Shown here one piece after another: positions 34,932 through 42,481 of a stretch of 64,000 nucleotides of DNA. This DNA is from Gammaproteobacteria bacterium (GTDB lineage Bacteria; Pseudomonadota; Gammaproteobacteria; S012-40). How positions within the stretch are numbered: the first letter of the stretch is position 1; every line of letters starts with the position of its first letter. The notes under the pieces are model-generated. The model had not been told where the DNA came from, ran no database searches, and saw nothing but the letters and a program-made list of their open reading frames with translations. The translations under genes and the position numbers were made by a program. Location of the stretch: assembly GCA_029884425.1 (NCBI GenBank), contig JAOUHV010000010.1:17164-81163 (forward strand), read 5' to 3'.

Positions 34932-35709
34932 CCCTTTGGCCGGTGTCTCGGTGCTGGTGACGCGCCCCGAGCACCAGGCCGGTCCGCTGTGCGAACTGAT
35001 TGAGGCCGCAGGCGGCCGGGCGGTGCGGTTTCCGGTGCTGGAAATTGCCGATCCGCAGGATCTGGCGTCAGTGCAGGCGCAGATTGATCGCCTTGACCAG
35101 TTCGACATTGCCATTTTCATCAGTCCCAACGCCGTGCAGCGCGCCGTCAATCTGGTGCGCGCACAGCGTGAATTTCCCGCATCGTTGCAGATCGCGGCGG
35201 TGGGCCGCGCCAGTGCCAAGGCATTGGCCAAGATGGGGCTGGAAACCGATATTTTTCCCGCCACTCGCTTTGACAGCGAAGCCTTGCTGGAAATGCCACA
35301 ATTGCAACAGGTGGTCAACAAGCGCATTTTGATTTTCCGTGGCGAAGGTGGTCGCGAAGTGCTGGCCGAAACGCTGAAGCAGCGTGGCGCCCAGGTGGAA
35401 TATGCCGAGGTCTATCGACGGGTGAAGCCTGGAGCCGATGTGTCGCAGTTGATGCGTGCCTGGGCTCGCGGAGATATCGACTTGGTCACGGTGACCAGTA
35501 ACGAAGGTTTGAGTAATCTGTACGACATGGTTGGGCAACTGGGGCGGCGCTGGTTATTGGCGACGCCACTGGTGGTGGTCAGCGAGCGAGGCGTGCAGGC
35601 GGCGCAGCAATTGGGATTTTCCCGCATATTGTTGGCAGATCAGGCCAGTGATCAGGCGGTGTTGATGGCAGTGGAACGCTGGCGAGCATCGGCGCAGACG
35701 CCGACGTGA
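34921..35709 (+). CDS. hemD: Uroporphyrinogen-III synthase
   Basis: HemD closes hydroxymethylbilane into uroporphyrinogen III. The 262-residue protein shows the loosely conserved two-lobed family pattern: V-L-V-T-R-P at the start, F-I-S-P-N-A-V in lobe one, A-V-G-R-A-S-A for the hinge, and lobe two with [11 protein letters not shown] and V-T-S-N-E-G-L. Its ATG overlaps the end of hemC by 11 bases, and position in the operon confirms the call. Confidence 0.93.
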   Translation: MANSPLAGVSVLVTRPEHQAGPLCELIEAAGGRAVRFPVLEIADPQDLASVQAQIDRLDQFDIAIFISPNAVQRAVNLVRAQREFPASLQIAAVGRASAKALAKMGLETDIFPATRFDSEALLEMPQLQQVVNKRILIFRGEGGREVLAETLKQRGAQVEYAEVYRRVKPGADVSQLMRAWARGDIDLVTVTSNEGLSNLYDMVGQLGRRWLLATPLVVVSERGVQAAQQLGFSRILLADQASDQAVLMAVERWRASAQTPT

Positions 35710-35742
35710 AGCTGATGTGTGCGATTGAGGTGAAGGTTGAAA

Positions 35743-36984
35743 ATGGCAGACGACAAACACGATAGCGTTATAGAAGCGGCAACCGCAAAGGTGGCCGAGC
35801 CCGCGGTTGACACGACAGCGACCACCGCCAAGGCCGATGATGGCAAGCACAAGACGTCGCACCCGCGAGCGAGTGGTGCGCATCGCACGCATTCCGGTGG
35901 CAGCAAAACCGCAGTTACGCTGGCGGTGTTGGCCATCCTGGCGGCGGGTGCCTCGGGCGGCGGCATGTACTGGATGTGGATGCAAATGCAGCGTCTGCAG
36001 CAGGACGAAGCGCAGCGCGCCGAGGGTGTGGTGTCATCCGTGCGCAACGACATGGCGCAGTTACGAACCGACATTATTGCCAGTCAGCAAACCCTGGAGA
36101 ATCAGGCCAGCCAATCGGTGACGCAGGCGGTGGAAAGGCTGGTGGAAGCAACCAGCCGGCAGCAGCGAATCGAACAGGAACAGGAAGCGCTGCGCATCAG
36201 TCTGGAGGGTGTGTATGCCCGCATCGGCAACACCAATCGCGGCTGGATGCTGCGCGAGGCAGACTACCTGCTGCAGGTTGCCAATCATCGGCTGAAGCTT
36301 GAACGCGATTTGCCAACCGCAATTGAGGCGTTGCGCCTGGCCGATTTGCGCTTGAAATCAGTTGGCGATCCGGCGCTGCTGAATGTGCGCGAAACCATCG
36401 CCGCTGAAATTGGCTCGCTGGAACGATATTCCGCGCCTGATCGTGTAGCCATTTCCAGTACGCTGGCGGCCTTGTCGACGCAAATTGTCGAACTGCCGTT
36501 GCGCGGCAAATGGCAGCCAGAGGCGCAGCGTCAAGCCAGCAGTGCCGAGCAGTCGCATCGTTTTGACGAACTGCCCAGCATGATTTGGGAATCCTTGAAG
36601 CAACTGATTGTGGTGCGGGTTAACGACCGGCCAGTGGAGCCGACGTTGCCACCGGAAAAATCTGCGTTCCTTTATCAAAATCTGCAGCTCAAGCTGGAAC
36701 AGGCTCGCCTGGCGTTGATGCAGCATGACACCACGCTTTACCGCAGCAATTTGCATGACACCCAGCGCTGGATCAAAGGTCACTTCAACATGGATGCGCC
36801 ACCAGTGCGCGCTATGCTGGCCAAACTCAACGAGCTGGATGTCACCGAGTTAAATCCAGCCCTGCCGGACATCAGCGCGTCTCTGCGTACGCTGCACACT
36901 GTGCTTCCGCGTATCAAAGCAGATGGCAGTCGTATCGGTGGTGGCAATGCTTTTCCACCTGTCGCTGCGGCTGGAGGAAAGTAA
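35743..36984 (+). CDS. hemX: HemX, membrane protein of the hem operon
   Basis: HemX of gammaproteobacteria is an inner-membrane protein once annotated as a uroporphyrinogen-III methyltransferase; it has no catalytic motifs and its role is unclear. This 413-residue copy has a hydrophilic Ala/Lys/Thr-rich N-terminus, one membrane span at about 55-80, then a long periplasmic helical domain starting with a coiled coil and containing the conserved A-D-Y-L-L-Q-V-A-N-H-R-L segment near residue 180. ATG 35743 has AAGG six bases upstream. It sits between hemD and hemY. Confidence 0.9.
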   Translation: MADDKHDSVIEAATAKVAEPAVDTTATTAKADDGKHKTSHPRASGAHRTHSGGSKTAVTLAVLAILAAGASGGGMYWMWMQMQRLQQDEAQRAEGVVSSVRNDMAQLRTDIIASQQTLENQASQSVTQAVERLVEATSRQQRIEQEQEALRISLEGVYARIGNTNRGWMLREADYLLQVANHRLKLERDLPTAIEALRLADLRLKSVGDPALLNVRETIAAEIGSLERYSAPDRVAISSTLAALSTQIVELPLRGKWQPEAQRQASSAEQSHRFDELPSMIWESLKQLIVVRVNDRPVEPTLPPEKSAFLYQNLQLKLEQARLALMQHDTTLYRSNLHDTQRWIKGHFNMDAPPVRAMLAKLNELDVTELNPALPDISASLRTLHTVLPRIKADGSRIGGGNAFPPVAAAGGK

Positions 36985-36987
36985 TCG

Positions 36988-38199
36988 ATGAAAGTGCTTG
37001 TGTTGACGTTGGCGGTGTTGGTGGGAGGCAGTGCGCTGGCAGTGTTTCTCAGACAAGACCCGGGGCACGTGCTGATCAGCTACCAAAAATACACGGTTGA
37101 AATGTCGCTGGTGCTGTTTGTGATTCTGACCGTGTTGACCGTGTTGCTGCTGTATGTGGTGGTGACCGTGGTCAATAATATTCGTCTTGGGCCAGAGCGT
37201 TACCGCAAATGGCGAGCGCAGCGCAATCAGCAACGGGCCTATGACACCTTGAACAAAGGTCTGCTGGCCTCTGCCGAAGGTGAATGGAAAAAAGCCGAAA
37301 AAAATCTGCTGGCCTACGTCAAGGACAGCAACAATCCACGCACGGCCTATCTGGCGGCGGCCAAGGCAGCCCAGGCCCAGGGCGCGGCCGAGCGACGCGA
37401 CGAATACCTGAAATTGGCGCACCAGTTTGCTGGCGGTGATGATGCCGCGGTCGACATGATTCGCGCCGAACTGCAAATTGACTCCGGCGAGTGGAATGAA
37501 GCGCAGACTTTGCTGGAACGGCTGCGTCAACGTTATCCAAAAAATTCGCATGTGCTGCTGTTGCTGATCAGTGTCTACGAGCAGTTGTCGAACTGGGAAG
37601 CGATGCTGGTATTGTTGCCCGAACTGTATCGTCGCAAGGTATTGCCCGAAACGCGTTTGCAGGAGCTGGAGCGTTTGGCTTATCAGGGCAAACTGATAGC
37701 GGCGAGCAACGCCGAGGATACAACCGAACTGACCAATGTCTGGGAAGCTATCCCCAAGCGCTGGCGCGAAGATGCGGCGGTGCTTGGTCGCTATCTGCGC
37801 TACGTCATCGTGCGCGGTGACATGGAGCAGGCCGAATCATTGTTGCGCGCATCGCTGGCGCAGCAGTGGAACGAGCAACTGGTTTATCTGTTTGGTTTGC
37901 TGCACTTGCCCAATGCACCACAGGCGCTAGGCTGGATGGAAAAAACCTTGTTGCCCGGCCATCAGGGCGACACGGTGTTGTTGCAGGCGCTTGGCCGGGT
38001 CGCAATGCAGGCCCGCCTGTGGGGCAAGGCGCGCACTTATCTTGAAGCGGCGACGCGACAAGGAGCCGAGCCGGAAATTTATTTTAATCTGGCAACCGTA
38101 CTGGAAAAACTCGATAACACCGACGCCGCACGCGAGTGTTATCGCAAAGGATTGGCTGCTGCATCGCAACAGCGGGAAAAGTTGGTGTTGAAGTCGTAG
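36988..38199 (+). CDS. hemY: HemY, TPR-containing membrane protein
   Basis: This is the gammaproteobacterial HemY, unrelated to Bacillus protoporphyrinogen oxidase. The 403-residue protein begins with two membrane segments (about 1-20 and 38-62) joined by a short loop with D-P-G-H-V. The cytoplasmic part then shows G-P-x-x-Y-R-K-W-R and helical TPR-like repeats. E. coli hemY mutants are affected in late haem synthesis. The gene follows hemX by three bases and ends the operon before a terminator. Confidence 0.92.
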   Translation: MKVLVLTLAVLVGGSALAVFLRQDPGHVLISYQKYTVEMSLVLFVILTVLTVLLLYVVVTVVNNIRLGPERYRKWRAQRNQQRAYDTLNKGLLASAEGEWKKAEKNLLAYVKDSNNPRTAYLAAAKAAQAQGAAERRDEYLKLAHQFAGGDDAAVDMIRAELQIDSGEWNEAQTLLERLRQRYPKNSHVLLLLISVYEQLSNWEAMLVLLPELYRRKVLPETRLQELERLAYQGKLIAASNAEDTTELTNVWEAIPKRWREDAAVLGRYLRYVIVRGDMEQAESLLRASLAQQWNEQLVYLFGLLHLPNAPQALGWMEKTLLPGHQGDTVLLQALGRVAMQARLWGKARTYLEAATRQGAEPEIYFNLATVLEKLDNTDAARECYRKGLAAASQQREKLVLKS

Positions 38200-38221
38200 A
38201 GCTTTTTGCAGCCGACAAATG

Positions 38222-38252
38222 AAAAAGGCGATGAATCCTCATCGCCTTTTTT
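38222..38252. terminator. Bidirectional rho-independent terminator after hemY
   Basis: Thirteen-base arms (38222-38234 and 38239-38251), with core GGCGATGA and TCATCGCC, enclose an ATCC loop. The flanking A-run and six T residues allow termination from both hemY and the converging Mqo-like gene. Confidence 0.92.
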
Positions 38253-38275
38253 GTTGGCTGATACTTTTGCCGAGA

Positions 38276-39595
38276 TTACTTCAGTTCTTGCTTCAGTAAC
38301 GACTCGTTAATGTTGCAGCCCAGGTGTTCGCTGATGATGCGCATGTCGCGTTCGGCGTTAAACAGGCAGCTGGTGGCGCCGGGGGAGGGCGTCATGTTGA
38401 AAATAATGCCGTTGCCAGGATTGATTTTCGCTTCGCCCAAATGCAGTTTGCGGTTGATCTTGTCGATCATTACCGGGCGAATGCCGCCGACATTTTTGGC
38501 GAATTCCAGATCTGACAATTGCAGCGTTGGTACCACTTTGCGCGCGTCCTTGAGGAACAGTCGGCGGCGGATCAGCGGAATTTCGAACAGGAAATTTTTC
38601 AGCAGATACTGGCGAATGTCTTTGACCTTGAACAGGTCGAACAGTACCGCCATGGCGCGCGCATCCAGGCCGAACACCTGGAAAAACTCATGCATGGTGC
38701 CGAAGTTGTAGCGCTCCAGCATGGGCAGCATCAATGCTGTGGGTCCAAAGCGGGTTTTGCCATCGACCAGTACGTCGGGATCACCATGGATCGCTGCGAA
38801 AGGCAGTTTGTCATTTTGTACGGTGTAGACTTTGCCGTTGAGCACTGAAGGCGTGTAGTAAAAACTGCCCGCAACCGGCAAACACGCGAACTCCAGACCA
38901 AAGCCCATGCGCTGGGCGAACAGCAAACTGTGACCGCCGGCAGAAACCACCACAAAGCGGGTGTTGATGGTGCCTTCGTTGGTGATGACGTCGTAGCCGT
39001 TATCGCGAGGCTCAATGCGCAGCACTTTGGTGTTGAGTCGTACTTCGATGTTTTTGCCGCTGGCTTGCTTGGCATCGCTGGCCATCGCTTCGGACAATTG
39101 CTGGAAGTTGACTGCGCTGTAGTCGTTGCGAGCACCGACACCGACAATTTCTTCTTTGCGGCCTCCGACGACCTTGGGTTCGATCTTGGCGATGTCGCTT
39201 GATTCGAACAATTCCATGGTCGGAAAGTGCGGGCTGAATTTTTCAAAACGTGCGCGCAGCGAGTCGCATTCGTCACGGCCTACACCCAGTACCATTTTTG
39301 GATAGCGGCGCATCAGGCGGTCGCGTGCACTGTGGGCGCTGGCATAGCGCTCCAGCATGGCGGCGGCAGACTTTACCTGAATGGCTTTTTCCAGCGAGTA
39401 ATTGGTTTCGATGTCGCCACAATGCAGGGTCTGACTGTTGTTGCGGCCATGAGAATTGAGCGAGGCCAGGCTGGCATATTTCTCAGTCAGGGTGATGTTT
39501 TTCAGATCAGTGTATCTGGCGAGGGTGTGTAGCAGCGCGGTGCCGGAAACTCCGCCACCGATAATCACTACGTCTTTTGGTGAACTCTCGGTCAT
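38276..39595 (-). CDS. FAD-dependent oxidoreductase, malate:quinone oxidoreductase-like
   Basis: The 439-residue protein has an N-terminal Rossmann motif V-I-I-G-G-G-V-S-G-T-A-L, a conserved N-S-Q-T-L-H-C-G-D-I-E-T-N-Y region and a C-terminal P-S-P-G-A-T-S-C-L-F FAD-binding segment. These match the Mqo group of DAO-related enzymes, which oxidise malate and pass electrons to quinone at the inner membrane. It differs from typical Mqo (about 490-550 residues) in being shorter and in the substrate-side motif, so a different 2-hydroxy acid cannot be excluded. It stands alone, in a window rich in quinone-linked enzymes. Confidence 0.7.
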   Translation of the reverse strand: MTESSPKDVVIIGGGVSGTALLHTLARYTDLKNITLTEKYASLASLNSHGRNNSQTLHCGDIETNYSLEKAIQVKSAAAMLERYASAHSARDRLMRRYPKMVLGVGRDECDSLRARFEKFSPHFPTMELFESSDIAKIEPKVVGGRKEEIVGVGARNDYSAVNFQQLSEAMASDAKQASGKNIEVRLNTKVLRIEPRDNGYDVITNEGTINTRFVVVSAGGHSLLFAQRMGFGLEFACLPVAGSFYYTPSVLNGKVYTVQNDKLPFAAIHGDPDVLVDGKTRFGPTALMLPMLERYNFGTMHEFFQVFGLDARAMAVLFDLFKVKDIRQYLLKNFLFEIPLIRRRLFLKDARKVVPTLQLSDLEFAKNVGGIRPVMIDKINRKLHLGEAKINPGNGIIFNMTPSPGATSCLFNAERDMRIISEHLGCNINESLLKQELK

Positions 39596-39754
39596 GGATG
39601 CAAAACTCGGATAGTCAGTCTTGTTGGTACCACATTATCGACAGGAATGGACAAAAGTTGATCGAAATCAGTTGGCTGATTCGTGTCGGCAGAATGCGCA
39701 GTTGCGCCGCAGTATACCGGTTCCGTGGGAACGAATAAATATTTGGCTGGATGA

Positions 39755-39808
39755 CCCCGCAAGCGAATAGCCTGCGGGGCCATGATGACGCGGCCTAATT
39801 GGCCGCGT
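39755..39808. terminator. Two tandem hairpins at the 3' end of the iron-sulfur reductase gene
   Basis: Hairpin one has arms ACGCGGCC (39788-39795) and GGCCGCGT (39801-39808) and overlaps the stop codon. Hairpin two has arms CCCCGCA (39755-39761) and TGCGGGG (39773-39779). Neither has a T-run in the minus direction, so these may be weak terminators or 3'-end protection. Confidence 0.45.
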
Positions 39809-40805
39809 ACGTGAAGGCGTCGGCGTAGAAGTTATCGCTTTCCAGACCTTTTTCGGCAAACGCCTGGCGTCCGGCGTCTATCATCGCGGGTGGTCCGCAG
39901 GCATACACTTCGTAATTGCGCATGCTGTGGAAGTCATTGGCGATGGCTTGATGCACCAAGCCACGACGACCCTGCCAGGGATGGTCTGCAGCGATGTTGG
40001 ACAGCACCGGCTTGTAGCGGATATTGGCGTAGTTGGCGGCCCATTCCTTGGCCAGCGCGTCCATGTACAGGTCTTTTTCTTCGCGAACACCCCAGTATAA
40101 ATGCATGGAACGCTGGCAGCCCTGGGCGATTAAATGCTCGATAATGCTCTTGATCGGCGCAAAGCCTGTGCCGCCGGCCATGAAAATGATGGGATTGGTG
40201 GACTCGTCGCGAACAAAGAAACTGCCCAGCGGGCCTTCGATACGCAGGATGGCTTTTTCCTGCATTTCGTTGAATACCATATTGGTGAAATAACCATCGG
40301 GAATCTGGCGAATGTGCAGTTCCAGCAGTGCGTCGTCGTGCGGCGCATTGGCCAGGGAGAAGCTGCGACGGCGACCATCCTTGAGCAAAATATCGATGTA
40401 CTGGCCGGCGAGAAATTCCAGGCGCTCGGTCATGGGCAATTTCAGTTTCATCTGCATGACATCGTCAGCGAGTTTTTGCAGTACGGCCACGCGGGTTGGC
40501 AGAATTTTGATTTCCTGATCCTTGGTGGCGCCGATTTCTTTGACTTCAAGCACGATGTCGCTGCTGGGAATGGCCTGACAGAACAGCGCCATGCCGGCGG
40601 TGCGTTCGGTGGCGCTCAGGGCAATGGGGTCGTCCTCGTAGCTGACTTCGCCGGAAACGATTTTGCCCTTGCAGGCACCGCAGGCGCCGCCCCGGCAACT
40701 GTAGGGCAGGTTGAAGCCGTGTCGCAAGCCTGCCTCGAGCAGGGTTTCGCCGTCTTCTGCATCGAAGTGGTGGCCGCTGGGTTGAATTTCAATTTTATAG
40801 CTCAT
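39795..40805 (-). CDS. 2Fe-2S/FAD NAD(P)H oxidoreductase, CDP-6-deoxy-glucoseen reductase type
   Basis: The 336-residue protein joins an N-terminal plant-type ferredoxin domain to a ferredoxin-NADP reductase module. The [2Fe-2S] ligands are C-R-G-G-A-C-G-A-C (near Cys37, 42, 45) with the fourth Cys near residue 75 (L-F-C-Q). R-R-S-F-S-L-A-N binds FAD, A-G-G-T-G-F-A-P binds the nicotinamide nucleotide, and V-Y-A-C-G-P-P-A-M is the C-terminal NADH motif. Many proteobacterial copies are named CDP-6-deoxy-delta-3,4-glucoseen reductase (AscD/E3), but no sugar genes are near; a general electron-transfer or oxygenase-reductase role is as likely. Confidence 0.85.
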   Translation of the reverse strand: MSYKIEIQPSGHHFDAEDGETLLEAGLRHGFNLPYSCRGGACGACKGKIVSGEVSYEDDPIALSATERTAGMALFCQAIPSSDIVLEVKEIGATKDQEIKILPTRVAVLQKLADDVMQMKLKLPMTERLEFLAGQYIDILLKDGRRRSFSLANAPHDDALLELHIRQIPDGYFTNMVFNEMQEKAILRIEGPLGSFFVRDESTNPIIFMAGGTGFAPIKSIIEHLIAQGCQRSMHLYWGVREEKDLYMDALAKEWAANYANIRYKPVLSNIAADHPWQGRRGLVHQAIANDFHSMRNYEVYACGPPAMIDAGRQAFAEKGLESDNFYADAFTYAAN

Positions 40806-40873
40806 CGTTCTTCTTTGCGTTTAGGATACGGGTAGTCGGGTATTCTCGCTAATTTAGGCAGACAGGAAAAGAC

Positions 40874-41755
40874 GTGGAGATCAAATCAGTTATTGTGGGC
40901 TTGGGCGATATCGGTTTGCGCATCGCTTATCGGATAAAACTGCAGACCGGACAGGCGGCGCTGGGCTTGTGTCGTCGGCCAGAAAAGGCGGCGGACTACA
41001 CTCATGTGGTGGCGCGGCAGATGGATTTGGATGCGGCAGAGGTGGGGGCGGCGGATTACACTGGCAAGGCGGTGTACTATCTGGCACCACCTCCGACCAC
41101 CGGTGATAGCGATCCACGCATGGCCGCGTGGTTGCGCGGGATTCCGCTGACCGGATTGCCACTGAAGATTGTGCTGATCAGCACCACCGGTGTGTATGGC
41201 GATTGCGAGGGGGAATGGATTGACGAGCGGCAGCCGCTGAATCCCCAAACCGACCGTGCGCGGCGGCGGGTGGATGCCGAGCAACAATTGCAGCAATGGG
41301 CCGATCCGCTGGGGGTGGAGTGGCTGATTTTACGCGTGGCGGGTATTTATGGCCCGTGGCGTTTGCCGCTGGAGCGGTTACGGCAGGGAATGACGATTCT
41401 GGCCGAGGCGGACAGCGGCTACAGCAACCGCATTCACGCCGATGATCTGGCGGCGGCGTGCGTGGCGGCAATGTATGGCGGTGATAATCGGCAAGTCATC
41501 AATGCCACCGATGGACATCCATCAAGCATGGGCGACTATTTTCGTCAGGTGGCGCGTGAGTATGGTTTGGCGGCTCCGGCGGAGGTGGACTGGGCGCAGG
41601 CACAGCAGCAAATGTCGGCGGAGATGCTGTCGTATCTGCGCGAGTCCAAGCGAATCGACAATCAGCGCCTGCTGGCTCTGCCCGGATTTACGCTGATGTA
41701 TCCGGATCTGAAATCGGGTCTGCATGCCTGTCGGTTGGCTGAAGGGGATTATTAG
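40874..41755 (+). CDS. NAD-dependent epimerase/dehydratase, YeeZ-like extended SDR
   Basis: The 293-residue protein has the Rossmann motif V-G-L-G-D-I-G-L-R-I at the N-terminus, Y-Y-L-A-P-P-P, S-T-T-G-V-Y-G-D in the catalytic region and L-R-V-A-G-I-Y-G-P-W. This is the pattern of atypical extended SDRs such as E. coli YeeZ. The usual Y-x-x-x-K pair is not evident, as is common in this subgroup (R-R-R-V-D-A-E takes its place). GTG 40874 has AGGAA upstream. Substrate unknown. Confidence 0.82.
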   Translation: MEIKSVIVGLGDIGLRIAYRIKLQTGQAALGLCRRPEKAADYTHVVARQMDLDAAEVGAADYTGKAVYYLAPPPTTGDSDPRMAAWLRGIPLTGLPLKIVLISTTGVYGDCEGEWIDERQPLNPQTDRARRRVDAEQQLQQWADPLGVEWLILRVAGIYGPWRLPLERLRQGMTILAEADSGYSNRIHADDLAAACVAAMYGGDNRQVINATDGHPSSMGDYFRQVAREYGLAAPAEVDWAQAQQQMSAEMLSYLRESKRIDNQRLLALPGFTLMYPDLKSGLHACRLAEGDY

Positions 41756-41821
41756 CCGATGGCTACAGTCGACGGCGTATGCCGCCGATAACGTCGACAA
41801 GGGGAACCTTAGGGAAACCAG

Positions 41822-42478
41822 ATGGCATTTACGATCTATGGCCCAGGCATTCGCGACGAGGTGAAACTCGATAACCTGTTTCGCGAACCGCAACTGGAAG
41901 AAACTGCCGCTATCCGTGCTGCTCGCGGTGTGGATGATCAGACGCAGCAGCAGTCGCAACAGCAGCCGACGCCGCGTCAGCGGCTGGTGCAATCGCATGC
42001 GGGTAAGGCCTATGAGTCCACGCGCAACATTCGCCAGGAGCGCGAACTGGCGATCCGTGCTCATCAGTTGATGAGTTCGCCGGTGGTGACCCTGCACGAG
42101 CAAGCCACGATTGTGCAGGCGTGGCGACTGTTTCGCGAAAGCCGCTTCCGCTATGTGCCGGTGGTTGATGGGCTGGGTAAGGTGGTTGGCATCATGTCGG
42201 ACAGGGCGTTGCTGCGTTACGCGGCGACCAGCGGAAATGTGCCGCCGTATGCGGATGATTCCGAGCAGTCGCGGCTGATCATTCGACCGCTGATGAGCGC
42301 GCGCGTGGTAACGGCGACGCCGGACACGGAAATTCGCCAGATTGCGCGCCTGATGTTCGAACGACGCATCGGCGCTATGCCCATCGTCGATTTTTCCGGC
42401 AGTCTGGTGGGTATCATTACCCGCAGCGACATCTTGCGGACGCTGGTGAACAACGCGCCGCTGGAGTTGTGGATCTAG
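41822..42478 (+). CDS. CBS-domain pair protein
   Basis: This 218-residue protein has an 80-residue N-terminal region that is hydrophilic and Gln-rich (T-Q-Q-Q-S-Q-Q-Q-P-T), then two CBS domains at about 82-140 and 158-215. The domains open with L-M-S-S-P-V-V-T-L and L-M-S-A-R-V-V-T-A and end in V-V-G-I-M-S-D-R-A-L and L-V-G-I-I-T-R-S-D-I-L. CBS pairs bind adenosine nucleotides and regulate partner proteins; the partner is unknown. An Y-G-P-G-I start is seen in related marine gammaproteobacterial proteins. It converges on the GGDEF-EAL gene, three bases between stops. Confidence 0.88.
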   Translation: MAFTIYGPGIRDEVKLDNLFREPQLEETAAIRAARGVDDQTQQQSQQQPTPRQRLVQSHAGKAYESTRNIRQERELAIRAHQLMSSPVVTLHEQATIVQAWRLFRESRFRYVPVVDGLGKVVGIMSDRALLRYAATSGNVPPYADDSEQSRLIIRPLMSARVVTATPDTEIRQIARLMFERRIGAMPIVDFSGSLVGIITRSDILRTLVNNAPLELWI

Positions 42479-42481
42479 TTG

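Noticed and set aside
34008..35327. Long minus-strand frame of 439 codons
   Set aside because: It is antisense to hemC and hemD, which are certain genes, and shows no domain.
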